Below are positions 16,017 through 23,864 of a DNA stretch of 30,292 nt, one piece after another. The translations under genes were made by a program, and so were the position numbers. Every line of letters begins with the position of its first letter. The first letter of the stretch is position 1. Under the pieces are notes generated by a model. It was given only the letters and a program-made list of their open reading frames with translations. It was not told where the DNA came from and did not search any database. Source of the DNA: Myxococcales bacterium (GTDB lineage: Bacteria > Myxococcota > Polyangia > Polyangiales > Polyangiaceae); contig PLXW01000186.1 in the NCBI GenBank assembly GCA_003151595.1, positions 36,812-67,103 of the forward strand, written 5' to 3'.

Positions 16017-19000
16017 CTACGCGACCGCGACTTCCGCGACCTGCGGCGGCGCCTTCTTCTTCTCGGCCCCGTCGTTCATCTTCACGCTCACGAGGCGCGA
16101 GACGCCCGCTTCCTGCATCGTCACGCCGTACAGGACGTCGACCATCTGCATGGTGCGCTTGATGTGCGTGATGAGGATGAACTGCGAGCGGTCGGTCATC
16201 TCGCGGATCAGATCGTTGTAGCGAGCGACGTTCGCTTCATCGAGCGGAGCATCGACTTCGTCCAGGATGCAGAACGGCGAGGGCTTGATCTGGAAGATGG
16301 CGAATATGAGTGAGACGGCCGTGAGCGCCTTCTCGCCGCCCGACATGAGCTCGATCGACGACAGCTTCTTCCCCGGCGGCTGCGCCAGGATGTCGATGCC
16401 GGTCTCGAGCATGTCGTCCGGGTTCGTGAGGCGGAGCGACGCGCGGCCGCCGCGGAACATCTTCGGGAAGATCTCCTGGAACTTGGCGTTCACCGCCTCG
16501 AAGGTCTCGGCGAATAGCTTCTTCGATTCCTTGTTCATCTGCGCGATGGCGCGCTCGAGATCGGCGAGGGCCTTGTCGAGGTCGGCCTTCTGCGTCGTGT
16601 AGAACGTGTAGCGCTGCTCGGCTTCGGCGTGCTCGCGCATGGCGTCGAGGTTCACGCTCCCCATGCGCTCCAGGAGCTGCGCGAGCTCGGTGATGCGCGC
16701 GCGGGTCTCTTCGTCCGGCGGCGGACGCATGTGGTAGTCGCCGACGACGCGCGCGAGGTTCAAACCGCGGAACTTTTCGGCGACGCCTTCGAGCAGGTGC
16801 TGCATCGACAGCGTTCGCTCGCGGAGCGCCATTTCGTGGGCGATGAGCGCGTCGCGTGCTTCGTCGGCTGCCGAGCGGAGGTCCTTCAGCTCCGCCTCGC
16901 GTTCGCTGAGCTGCACGCGGAACGCATCGGCCACGCCGCGCGCTTCGGCGAGCGCCTCGGCCGTGATGTGCTGCGAGTCGAGCGCGAGCTGGAGGAGCTC
17001 CTTGTGTTGCGAGATGAGCGCTGCGGTCTCTCCGATCGATCGCGCTCCGGCGTGGAGCTCGTCGATCAAACGACGTCCGCGCTCCGATAGCTCCTCGATG
17101 CTTCGCGCGAGGCGCATGAGCGTTCCTGTCGCCGCGCTCAGCTTCTCGCGCGCACCGGCACGATGAACCTTTCGCTCGGTGACGACCTGCCGCCGCGCAT
17201 CGAGCTGCTCTTTCCAATCCGCCGCGACGCCTTCGGCCTCGCCGAGCCCGGCCTGCTTCTCTTCGAAGACGAGGCGCGTTTCTTCGAGCACCAGCTGCGC
17301 TTCGTCGCGCTCGTGGCCCGCTTCGTCGAGCTGCGCCGCGAGGTCTTCCACTTCTTCGCCGAGCGCCGCAAGTCGCTTCTGCGTCGTCTCGAGGTGCTGC
17401 TGCGACGCACGCAGATCGCGCTCCGCGGTCACGAGGGCCAGCTCGTCGCTGTGCGCTCGTTGCCGCGCGCGATCGAGCGCGGCCTGCGTCTCGACGATCG
17501 CCGTGCGCAGCGCCTGGTGATGCGCCAGCCGCTCGCTCACGAGCGCGTCGAGCACTTGCACCTGCTCGCTCAGCTCGCGCATCTCGCGGTTCGCCGCGAG
17601 GCGCCCGGCCGCGAGCTCTTCGCCCGTGCCGCCCGACACGCGACCATCGGGATGAAGCACCGTGCCGTCGAGCGTCACGATCGTCACGCGCGGGTCTTCC
17701 GCGCGAACGCGCTCCGCTGCGGCCAGGTCGGTCGTGACGACCGCATCGCCGACGAGCGAGTGCACGAGCGACGAGTCTTCCGGCGCGTACCGCAGCCGAT
17801 CGACCAGCCGCGCGATGACCCCTTCGCCCGCGGGGAGATTCGCGCTCGCGCCCGAGACGAACGCCGGGTGAAGCGGGACGATCGTCGCGCGCCCTTTCTT
17901 CCCGCTGGCGAGATCCGCCAGCAGCTCTGCGCCGCGCGCCATGTCGCGCACCACCACGTCTTCGAGCCGCGCGCCGAGCAATCCGGCGAGCGCTTGCGTC
18001 AGCTCCTCCGGCGCTTCGACGCGATCGGCGACGAGGCCGCACACGCTCGGGTCTTTCGTCCGCATGAGCGCCTTGACGCCCGCGCCGACCCCCTCGAGCC
18101 GCTCGTGCATCTCGGTGAGCGCATGGAGGCGCGAGCGCTTCTGCGACAGCGCGTGCTTCGCTTCTTCGAGCGCGCGCTCGCTCGCCTGAATGTCGTGCCG
18201 CACGACCGCGAGGCGTTCTTCGAGCGCCTGCTTCTCCTCGGCCGTCGTGATGCGACCGGCCTTGCAGTCGGCGACCAGCTCTTCGATCTCACGCGCGCGG
18301 GCGGTGTGCTCGCTCTGCGCCGCTTCGAGCGTCGCTTGCTCGGCGCGCATCTTCTCCATGCGCGTACGCATTTCGTTCGTGCGCCGCTCGAACCCGCCGA
18401 GCTTCGCTTCAGCGCTCGCGATTTCCGCCTGCGCCCGCGCGATTCCCGTTCGCAGCTCGTTCACCCGCGCGTCGGCCGCGGCGCTCTCGCGCGTCAGCTC
18501 GGCGAGCCGCTCTTCTTCCGTCGCCAGCTGCTCGGCCTGCGACGCGTCTTCCGCTTCGAGCGCCACGACCTCGGCCGCCACCGCTTCGCGCTCGGTCTCG
18601 AGCCGCGTGCGCGCCAATTCGATCTCGAGGATCTCCGCTTCGGCCTGCGCCTCGCGCGCCTTCAGCGCGTCGATCTTGTCCTTGGCCCGGGCGATCGCCG
18701 ACTCCTCGGCCCGCACTGAGTTCTCTGCCGCGAAGCTTGCGTTGTGCGCCTTCTCGAGGACGTCGTCCGCCGAGTGTGCATCGAGACGCAGCCCGCCGAG
18801 CTCGGCTTCGCGCGCCACGAGCGCCGTCTTCTTCGCTTCGCTCTCGTCACCGAGCCCTTCGACCTGCTCGCTCTCCAGCTTGATCCAGCCGGTGAGCTCC
18901 AGGTAGCGGTTCGACGCTTCGTACAGCTGAAGGTCTTCGAGCTCGCTCTTGTACGAGATGAACCGCTCGGCCTTCGCCGCCTGGCGCTTCAACGAGCCGA

Positions 19001-19616
19001 GGTTCCGCTCGATCTCGGCCACGATGTCGCTCACGCGCAGAAGGTTCTGCGTCGTCAGCTCCATCTTCCGTTCGGCTTGCTTCTTCTTCGACTTGAACTT
19101 GGTGATGCCGGCTGCTTCCTCGATCAGCATCCGCCGGTCTTCGGGCTTCGCCGTGACGATGAGGCCGATCTTCCCCTGTTCGACGATCGAGTACGCCTTC
19201 GTCCCCGCGCCGGTGCCGAGGAAGAGATCGGTCACGTCCTTCAAGCGGACCGGCGTCTTGTTGATCAGGTAGTCGCTGTCGCCGCTTCGGTTGAGGCGCC
19301 GCGTGATCGCGACCTCGGGGTAGTCGCGGTACTCGATCGGCATTTCGTGCGGAACGTCGTTGTCGAAGGTGAGGGTCACCTCGGCGAACTCGTTGCCGGC
19401 GCGGGACTCGGAGCCGCTGAAGATGACGTCGTCCATGCTGCGGCCGCGCAGGTTCTTTGCGCTCTGCTCGCCCATGCACCATCGAATCGCATCGACGATG
19501 TTCGACTTGCCGCACCCATTGGGTCCGACGATGCCGAGGACTTCGTGCTCGAAGTTCACGACGGTCCGGTCCACGAACGACTTGAACCCGATCATCTCGA
19601 GCTTCTTGATTTTCAT
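16017..19616 (-). CDS. smc: Chromosome segregation protein SMC
   Basis: A 1,199-aa SMC with the usual order of parts. Residues 1-165 hold the N-terminal ATPase half with LEMIGFKSFVDRT and Walker A GPNGCGKS (31-38). Two long coiled coils flank a hinge at about 510-660 (GLVADRVEAPEELTQALAGL to RVSGGTGEEL). The C-terminal half has the ABC signature LMSGGEKALTAVSL near 1089 and Walker B CILDEVDAPLDEAN near 1115-1128. SMC dimers with ScpA and ScpB extrude DNA loops and organise the replicated origin region; neither Scp gene is here. The ATG before KIKKLEMIGF has GGGAG seven bases upstream; an earlier start would add 11 unrelated residues. The last ten residues (KAPPQVAEVAVA-like) are variable. Confidence 0.98.
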   Translation of the reverse strand: MKIKKLEMIGFKSFVDRTVVNFEHEVLGIVGPNGCGKSNIVDAIRWCMGEQSAKNLRGRSMDDVIFSGSESRAGNEFAEVTLTFDNDVPHEMPIEYRDYPEVAITRRLNRSGDSDYLINKTPVRLKDVTDLFLGTGAGTKAYSIVEQGKIGLIVTAKPEDRRMLIEEAAGITKFKSKKKQAERKMELTTQNLLRVSDIVAEIERNLGSLKRQAAKAERFISYKSELEDLQLYEASNRYLELTGWIKLESEQVEGLGDESEAKKTALVAREAELGGLRLDAHSADDVLEKAHNASFAAENSVRAEESAIARAKDKIDALKAREAQAEAEILEIELARTRLETEREAVAAEVVALEAEDASQAEQLATEEERLAELTRESAAADARVNELRTGIARAQAEIASAEAKLGGFERRTNEMRTRMEKMRAEQATLEAAQSEHTARAREIEELVADCKAGRITTAEEKQALEERLAVVRHDIQASERALEEAKHALSQKRSRLHALTEMHERLEGVGAGVKALMRTKDPSVCGLVADRVEAPEELTQALAGLLGARLEDVVVRDMARGAELLADLASGKKGRATIVPLHPAFVSGASANLPAGEGVIARLVDRLRYAPEDSSLVHSLVGDAVVTTDLAAAERVRAEDPRVTIVTLDGTVLHPDGRVSGGTGEELAAGRLAANREMRELSEQVQVLDALVSERLAHHQALRTAIVETQAALDRARQRAHSDELALVTAERDLRASQQHLETTQKRLAALGEEVEDLAAQLDEAGHERDEAQLVLEETRLVFEEKQAGLGEAEGVAADWKEQLDARRQVVTERKVHRAGAREKLSAATGTLMRLARSIEELSERGRRLIDELHAGARSIGETAALISQHKELLQLALDSQHITAEALAEARGVADAFRVQLSEREAELKDLRSAADEARDALIAHEMALRERTLSMQHLLEGVAEKFRGLNLARVVGDYHMRPPPDEETRARITELAQLLERMGSVNLDAMREHAEAEQRYTFYTTQKADLDKALADLERAIAQMNKESKKLFAETFEAVNAKFQEIFPKMFRGGRASLRLTNPDDMLETGIDILAQPPGKKLSSIELMSGGEKALTAVSLIFAIFQIKPSPFCILDEVDAPLDEANVARYNDLIREMTDRSQFILITHIKRTMQMVDVLYGVTMQEAGVSRLVSVKMNDGAEKKKAPPQVAEVAVA

Positions 19617-19692
19617 CGCGACTCCCGGAGCGAGGCCTGCCCGCTCCATCGATGAAGACGCAGTGTGCGCCTTTGGCCAACTAAACGGCTTT

Positions 19693-19732
19693 TGACGTTA
19701 TGCAAAACGTAGCGTCACTTCACATAGCGTCA
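19693..19732. promoter_or_regulatory. Repeat-rich AT-richer patch, candidate operator upstream of smc
   Basis: Within the smc/zinc-ribbon divergent region, ACGTT (19695-19699) and AACGT (19706-19710) form an inverted repeat around six bases. TAGCGTCA occurs twice as a direct repeat (19710-19717 and 19725-19732, a 15-base period), and TGACG (19693-19697) is its partial inverse. The patch is clearly richer in A+T than its surroundings. This looks like a protein-binding site, but the regulator is unknown and chance is possible. Confidence 0.35.
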
Positions 19733-19831
19733 TCGGTCACGACCAGAACTACAGCGACCGGAGTCGCTTCGGCAAGGGTGAATCGCCCGGAGATTCAGCT
19801 GTTTTTGCGTGCCCTCGGCCGACGACGCTGC

Positions 19832-19860
19832 TTGACAGTCGACGATCCGGGCCATATCAG
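19832..19860 (+). promoter_or_regulatory. Sigma70-type promoter of the zinc-ribbon gene
   Basis: A perfect -35 box TTGACA (19832-19837) is separated by 17 bases from TATCAG (19855-19860), four of six matches to the -10 consensus. Transcription should begin about 19867, only about five bases before ATG 19872. No ribosome-binding site lies there, so the messenger is probably leaderless or nearly so. Confidence 0.62.
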
Positions 19861-19871
19861 CCGTACGAACG

Positions 19872-20279
19872 ATGCCGACGTACGAATACGTGTGCTCCAG
19901 CTGCGGAAACGCCTGGGAAGAGCTCCAGAAGATCACCGAGCCCGCGATCGAAGTGTGCCCCGCATGCGCGAAAGCGACGGCCAAGCGACAGATCAGTGGA
20001 GGCAGCTTCATCCTCAAAGGGGGCGGCTGGTACGCCGACCTCTACTCGTCATCGAAGCCGAAGTCCGAGTCGAAGAGCGAGTCGAAGTCGGAGTCGAAGA
20101 GCGAGACGAAGACCGAAGCGAAGTCCGAGACCAAGAGCGAGACGAAGTCCGAGACCAAGAAGGACGGCGGCGGCGGGGGATCGAGCGGGTCCACGTCGGG
20201 GTCGTCCGGTTCGTCGGGCTCGAGCGGATCCGGATCGACGGGCGGCTCGTCGACGGCGTCCTCCGCTGCAGCTCGGTAG
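19872..20279 (+). CDS. FmdB-type zinc ribbon protein with long low-complexity tail
   Basis: A 135-aa protein. Residues 1-50 are the FmdB/CxxC_CxxC_SSSS zinc ribbon: MPTYEYVCSSCGNAWE with Cys8 and Cys11, then VCPACAK with Cys29 and Cys32, then the SGGSFILKGGGWYADLY stretch common to the family. The ribbon probably binds one zinc ion; FmdB itself was linked to control of amidase genes, but the general function is not known. From about residue 60 the protein becomes tandem KSES/KSET units, followed by a Gly-Ser run. Many family members in this lineage have some low-complexity tail; this one is more than half the protein. The stop is two bases from the stop of the opposing membrane gene. Confidence 0.9.
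   Translation: MPTYEYVCSSCGNAWEELQKITEPAIEVCPACAKATAKRQISGGSFILKGGGWYADLYSSSKPKSESKSESKSESKSETKTEAKSETKSETKSETKKDGGGGGSSGSTSGSSGSSGSSGSGSTGGSSTASSAAAR
20058..20160 (+). repeat. Imperfect 12-bp tandem repeats coding for KSES/KSET units
   Basis: About eight degenerate copies of a 12-base unit like AAGTCCGAGTCG encode the Lys-Ser-Glu-Ser/Thr part of the zinc-ribbon tail. Third-position changes differ between copies, so the array is not freshly expanded. The alternating Lys and Glu charges suggest a flexible polyampholyte. Confidence 0.8.
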
Positions 20280-20281
20280 GT

Positions 20282-21535
20282 CTAGCTGCCCATCAGGGCG
20301 GCGGTGAAGGCCAACGTCACTGCCCACGTCACGGCGACGTAGAGCACGCCAAGGATCCCGGTCGGGGGTTTTCTCCGCGTTCGGCGCTGCCACTCCTGGA
20401 AGCAGAGTGAGACCGCGAGGACGACGAACGACAGCCCGAAGAACCCGTACATCTCCGGCAGGTGCTGCACGACCTGTCCCGGCCCGTAGATGTAGCGAGA
20501 GAGGGAGTGAATCGCGAGGTTCCCGACGAGCATCGTCACCGCCGTCGCGCCCGTGATCGCGACGTAGCGATTCGTGCGACGCAGTCGGAGGAGGACGGGC
20601 GTGTAGAACATCGCCAGTTGCATGTCCTTCTGGTGCACCTGGAAGCGGCTCCACACCTCGACGTAGTTGGTCGCGAGGAACGGGCGATCGAGTGGCGCTC
20701 GATCGATGAGTCCATGGAGGAGCAAGAGTCCGTGCGCGACGTGAGCGAGCGCGCCCACGCGGAGGATCATTACGGAGTAGGTGACGAAGACGGCCAACGC
20801 GCCGGGCACGTGCACCCAGACCTTGACGCCGACGATCGCGACGGCCGCCAGGAGGCCGAGGCCGACCTGAGCGAAGGCTTCGCGCGCGCGCGCCAGCGTG
20901 AGGCGCGGGGCGAAGTGCTTCGCGTACGTGCCATAGAACGGGATGATGACGACGTACGGAGGGAAGGCGAGGAGCGGCGGCGCGGCGAAGTGGAAGAGGA
21001 AGTCGCCGAGGTCGCCTTTGGGCCATCCACGCTGCCACTTGTCCCAGGCGTAGAGCATCAGGCGACAGGTGAAGAGGAGCGAGAAGAGGAACGTCTCGGT
21101 GGTGATGCCCGTCGCGGCGAGCATGCCGGACGCGCCCAGCAGAAGGAGCGGGGCGAGGAGCCGGATCCGCTTCGGAAGCGGGATCTCCAGCGCGTAGAAC
21201 CAGAGGAAGAGGCCAGCGGTCCAGAAGAGTCCGCGTGCGCCGTACGCGCTGATCACGGCGAGCCCTTCCAGGACGACGACCAGGCGTGCGAAGCGCTCCG
21301 GCACGAGCTGCAGGAGGATGATGCCGAGCGTGAGCGCCGCGAGCTGCGCGTCGAACCGCAGGTCGAAGAGCCCCGAGTCCGTGTTCCAGAAGCCGGTGGG
21401 GAAGAGGAGGCAGTTTCGGAGCTTCGAGACGCACGCCGCCGCGACGATTACGCCGAGCATCGCGAGCAAGAGTCCGATGCGTCCGAGCGGCGGCTCACGT
21501 GGAGTCGCCGTGCGCGAGACGCGGTTCTCCTGCAT
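20282..21535 (-). CDS. Polytopic membrane protein, MBOAT-like O-acyltransferase
   Basis: A 417-aa protein with about ten membrane helices. The layout resembles membrane-bound O-acyltransferases such as DltB. FHFAAPPLLAFPPYVVIIPF sits where MBOATs have their FFPxxxAGPI motif, NYVEVWSRFQVHQKDMQ sits where they have NxxxFWRRWHxS, and His343 in GNLAIHSLSRYIY sits where the invariant active-site histidine lies. The match is distant, so the family call is not certain. MBOAT proteins pass acyl or aminoacyl groups to a hydroxyl at the membrane; DltB takes D-alanine from the carrier DltC. Here the gene diverges from a carrier-protein gene across a 27-bp gap, followed by amino acid:carrier ligase-like genes, which makes an aminoacyl-transfer role attractive (inference). 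Confidence 0.62.
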   Translation of the reverse strand: MQENRVSRTATPREPPLGRIGLLLAMLGVIVAAACVSKLRNCLLFPTGFWNTDSGLFDLRFDAQLAALTLGIILLQLVPERFARLVVVLEGLAVISAYGARGLFWTAGLFLWFYALEIPLPKRIRLLAPLLLLGASGMLAATGITTETFLFSLLFTCRLMLYAWDKWQRGWPKGDLGDFLFHFAAPPLLAFPPYVVIIPFYGTYAKHFAPRLTLARAREAFAQVGLGLLAAVAIVGVKVWVHVPGALAVFVTYSVMILRVGALAHVAHGLLLLHGLIDRAPLDRPFLATNYVEVWSRFQVHQKDMQLAMFYTPVLLRLRRTNRYVAITGATAVTMLVGNLAIHSLSRYIYGPGQVVQHLPEMYGFFGLSFVVLAVSLCFQEWQRRTRRKPPTGILGVLYVAVTWAVTLAFTAALMGS

Positions 21536-21541
21536 CGAGGG

Positions 21542-21557
21542 GCGATGGTAGCATCGC
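21542..21557. promoter_or_regulatory. Perfect inverted repeat centred in the divergent MBOAT/carrier gap
   Basis: GCGATG-GTAG-CATCGC has perfect six-base arms and a four-base spacer. Its centre (21549.5) coincides with the centre of the 27-bp gap (21536-21562) between the two divergent starts. A dimeric regulator bound here would control both genes. The gap is too short for two ordinary promoters, so their promoter elements must reach into the opposing coding regions or overlap. Confidence 0.45.
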
Positions 21558-21562
21558 GACCG

Positions 21563-21817
21563 ATGACCGAGCCCACGGTGGAAGAGCGCATTCGTCGGTA
21601 CTTGATCGACGAGCTCGGAGTGCCGGAGACGGTCACGATGGACGATCAGCTCTCGCGTCGCGGGTTCGTGGCCTCCGCGGAGCTCATCGACATCGTCGTC
21701 TTCGTCGAAGACACGTTCGGCGTCGTCCTTCGCCCGCTCGACGTGATGCCGGAGAACCTGGAGTCGATCGCGTCGATCGCGCGCATCGTGAAGGGACGGC
21801 AGGCCGCGGGGAAATGA
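21563..21817 (+). CDS. Stand-alone acyl/aminoacyl carrier protein
   Basis: An 84-aa acidic helical protein of normal carrier-protein size. VEERIRRYLIDELGV forms helix 1, and FVASAELIDIVVFVEDTFGVVL corresponds to the start of helix 2, with Ser38 at the place of the phosphopantetheine serine. LRPLDVMPENLESIASIARIV completes the fold. The usual Asp before the serine (DSL) is Ala here (ASA), a departure from most carriers; Ser38 itself is kept, so 4'-phosphopantetheine attachment remains likely. The stop overlaps the start of the first ligase gene by four bases (ATGA), which implies coupled translation and a working pair. Confidence 0.82.
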   Translation: MTEPTVEERIRRYLIDELGVPETVTMDDQLSRRGFVASAELIDIVVFVEDTFGVVLRPLDVMPENLESIASIARIVKGRQAAGK

Positions 21818-22998
21818 GCCTCGAAGGTCTTCGACTGACGCTGCACTTCGATCCGCCGATACCCGCCGGCATCGTCGGCGACGTGCGCGAGACGATCAGC
21901 TACGCGTGGGAGCGCATTCGTTCGCACGAGATGGCGGCTGACGGCGGGTCAGCGACGATCGAGCTCGTCGATGAGTCCGATGCGCCCGAGGCCGAGCGAC
22001 GGGTGCGCGCGATCGTCAGCGCGATGTCCAAGCGCCAGCCGGCGGTCGAGCGCAGCGTCGTCTACGAGCATCGTCTTCCCGCGCGGTACACGGGCGCGAT
22101 CGACGGCGATCTCGCGGCGTCGGGCGCGGTGGCGATGCAACAGCCGGGGCTCGCCACGCTCGCCGGCGCTGCGTTCGAGGTCATCGAGGCGCTCGATCGC
22201 CGCTTCCTGGCGATGGCGACGGACGTCTTCGGCGCGAAGGCTCACCACTACCCGTCGATGATCGCGAAGGCGTCGCTCGATCGCATCCGGTACTTCGAGT
22301 CGCTCGCGTACCACGCGACGTTCGCGTTCTCGCTTCGCGAGGACATGCCGTCGATCTTGAACGTGTCGAACGACGTCATTCCGATCGACTCGCCCCCGTT
22401 CCTCGAGCTGCTCCGCCAGCCCGCGCAGATCCTGACTCCGGCGCTTTGCTACAACACGTACGTCTACTTCCAGGATCGGCCGCTGGACGAGCCCACGGCC
22501 ATCACCGCGCGCGGCCGCTGCTTTCGTTACGAGTCGCGGAACATGGCGACGCTCGAGCGACTGTGGGAGTTCGACATGCGCGAGATCGTGTTCCTGGGGC
22601 CGAAGGAGTGGGTCGAGGAGCGGAGGCAGATGGCGGTGAGGGCGACCGCGCGCCTCGTCGAGGAGCTCGAGCTCGATGCTTGGGTGGAGACGGCGAACGA
22701 TCCTTTCTTCATGAACAACTTCGCCGCACGCCGCTTCTTTCAGCTCGCGAGTCAGACGAAGTACGAGCTTCGCCTCAGCCTGCCGTACGCCGATGGGCGC
22801 TCGCTCGCTGCGGCGTCGTTCAACCTGCACCTGGACTACCTGGGCAAGAGCTTCGGCATCGCGCGCGACGACGGCTTTGCGTACACGGGGTGCGTCGGGT
22901 TCGGCTTCGAGCGCTGGGTTTGGGCGCTGTTCGCGCAGCTTGGACCGCGCGTCGAGGGGTGGCCCAAGTCGGTGCGCGCCGCGCTTGGATTGGCCTGA
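21814..22998 (+). CDS. Class II aaRS-like amino acid:[carrier protein] ligase (copy 1)
   Basis: A 394-aa protein resembling the catalytic core of atypical seryl-tRNA synthetase without a tRNA-binding arm. Motif 2 is CFRYESRN with RLWEFDMREIVFLG, and motif 3 is TGCVGFGFERWVWALF (Glu366, Arg367). Cys212, Glu257 and Cys360 have the spacing (45 and 103 residues) that I recall for the zinc ligands Cys131, Glu176 and Cys279 of the Bradyrhizobium enzyme. Those enzymes adenylate a small amino acid and transfer it to the phosphopantetheine arm of a carrier protein, not to tRNA. About 80 extra residues at the N-terminus are not in that enzyme. The coupling to the carrier gene agrees with this role. The amino acid is not predictable by eye. 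Confidence 0.83.
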   Translation: MSLEGLRLTLHFDPPIPAGIVGDVRETISYAWERIRSHEMAADGGSATIELVDESDAPEAERRVRAIVSAMSKRQPAVERSVVYEHRLPARYTGAIDGDLAASGAVAMQQPGLATLAGAAFEVIEALDRRFLAMATDVFGAKAHHYPSMIAKASLDRIRYFESLAYHATFAFSLREDMPSILNVSNDVIPIDSPPFLELLRQPAQILTPALCYNTYVYFQDRPLDEPTAITARGRCFRYESRNMATLERLWEFDMREIVFLGPKEWVEERRQMAVRATARLVEELELDAWVETANDPFFMNNFAARRFFQLASQTKYELRLSLPYADGRSLAAASFNLHLDYLGKSFGIARDDGFAYTGCVGFGFERWVWALFAQLGPRVEGWPKSVRAALGLA

Positions 22999-23005
22999 AC
23001 GACGG

Positions 23006-23782
23006 TCAGTCGTCTCGCCGCGCGAACAGCATCGTGAGCCCGGTGCCCGGCCCGCCGCCGCCTGACTCGGCGGAGACGCGCATCCCGTGGCGCCGAAGAA
23101 GATTCGTGACGGCCCCTGCGCGCCCGTCGCGATCCTGCACCTCGACCACCACCTGTCGGATCCGGGGCCAGTGCTCGTCTCGGATCCCCAGGAGCACGTC
23201 GAGCTCGCTCTTCTCGACGTCGATCTTCAAGAGGTCGATCCGCTCGACGTTCCTCTCCGCAATCACGCTCGAGAGCGTTCGTCGCGCGCACGTGAGCTCG
23301 CGCGGTCGAAGCTTGGACGCCACCATCAAGTCGACCGCGCGCGACGAGCGGAGGCGCGGCGAGTCGTGCAGGATGAACTCCTTCATCGTCGAGGCGTCCT
23401 CGGCCGCGTCCGCGTAGCAACCCGACATGATGGTGATGTCGGGGTAGTAGGTGAATCGGCACGTCCCTTCGCTCGCGCCGAGCGCGCATTCTTCGACGTC
23501 GGCGTTCATGCCGAAGAGCGCCACGTTCTGCCGGAGCACGTCGCAGACCTCGGGGACCGGCTCGAATGCGAGGAGGCGCACCGCTGGGTTCGACAGGTGC
23601 AGGTAGACGAGGAAGAGGCCGATGTTCGCGCCGACGTCGACCACGGTGTCGCCGTCGCGAACGGTGATTCCATGGCGCAGATATCCGCCGCCGAAAATCT
23701 CGTCGTAGACGAAGAGGGTCTCGCCGCGGTTGAGGCCGAAGACCTCCGCGCCGTTGGGCAGAGGGATCTTCGCGGCTGCCAT
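23006..23782 (-). CDS. FkbM family methyltransferase
   Basis: A 258-aa protein. The start MAAAKIPLPNGAEVFGLNRG leads to ETLFVYDEIF, then the SAM-binding strand DTVVDVGANIGLFLVYL (46-62), LLAFEPVPEVCDVLRQNV and the family motif DLLKIDVEKSELDVLLGI. FkbM enzymes usually O-methylate carbohydrates, polyketides or peptide-derived products. The gene runs against the cluster: its stop is seven bases from that of ligase 1, and its start faces ligase 2 across 82 bp. On the minus strand TAGAAT (23791-23796) could be a -10 box nine bases before the start, which would make the message nearly leaderless. The in-frame start at 23881 would overlap ligase 2 and is rejected. Its acceptor is unknown. Confidence 0.89.
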   Translation of the reverse strand: MAAAKIPLPNGAEVFGLNRGETLFVYDEIFGGGYLRHGITVRDGDTVVDVGANIGLFLVYLHLSNPAVRLLAFEPVPEVCDVLRQNVALFGMNADVEECALGASEGTCRFTYYPDITIMSGCYADAAEDASTMKEFILHDSPRLRSSRAVDLMVASKLRPRELTCARRTLSSVIAERNVERIDLLKIDVEKSELDVLLGIRDEHWPRIRQVVVEVQDRDGRAGAVTNLLRRHGMRVSAESGGGGPGTGLTMLFARRDD

Positions 23783-23864
23783 CGACGAGGATTCTAGACT
23801 ACCGTCCGAGACGGATGGCGGACCAAGACGGCGCGGTCGGACGCGCCAGGCCCCCGGCGACGTC

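Noticed and set aside
20058..20160. CRISPR-like or structural repeat array
   Set aside because: The repeats are short, contiguous, in frame and have no spacers; they code for the KSES/KSET tail.
23802..23814. Inverted repeat CCGTC-CGA-GACGG between the FkbM and ligase 2 genes
   Set aside because: Five-base GC arms occur often by chance in this DNA; it is not centred between the genes.
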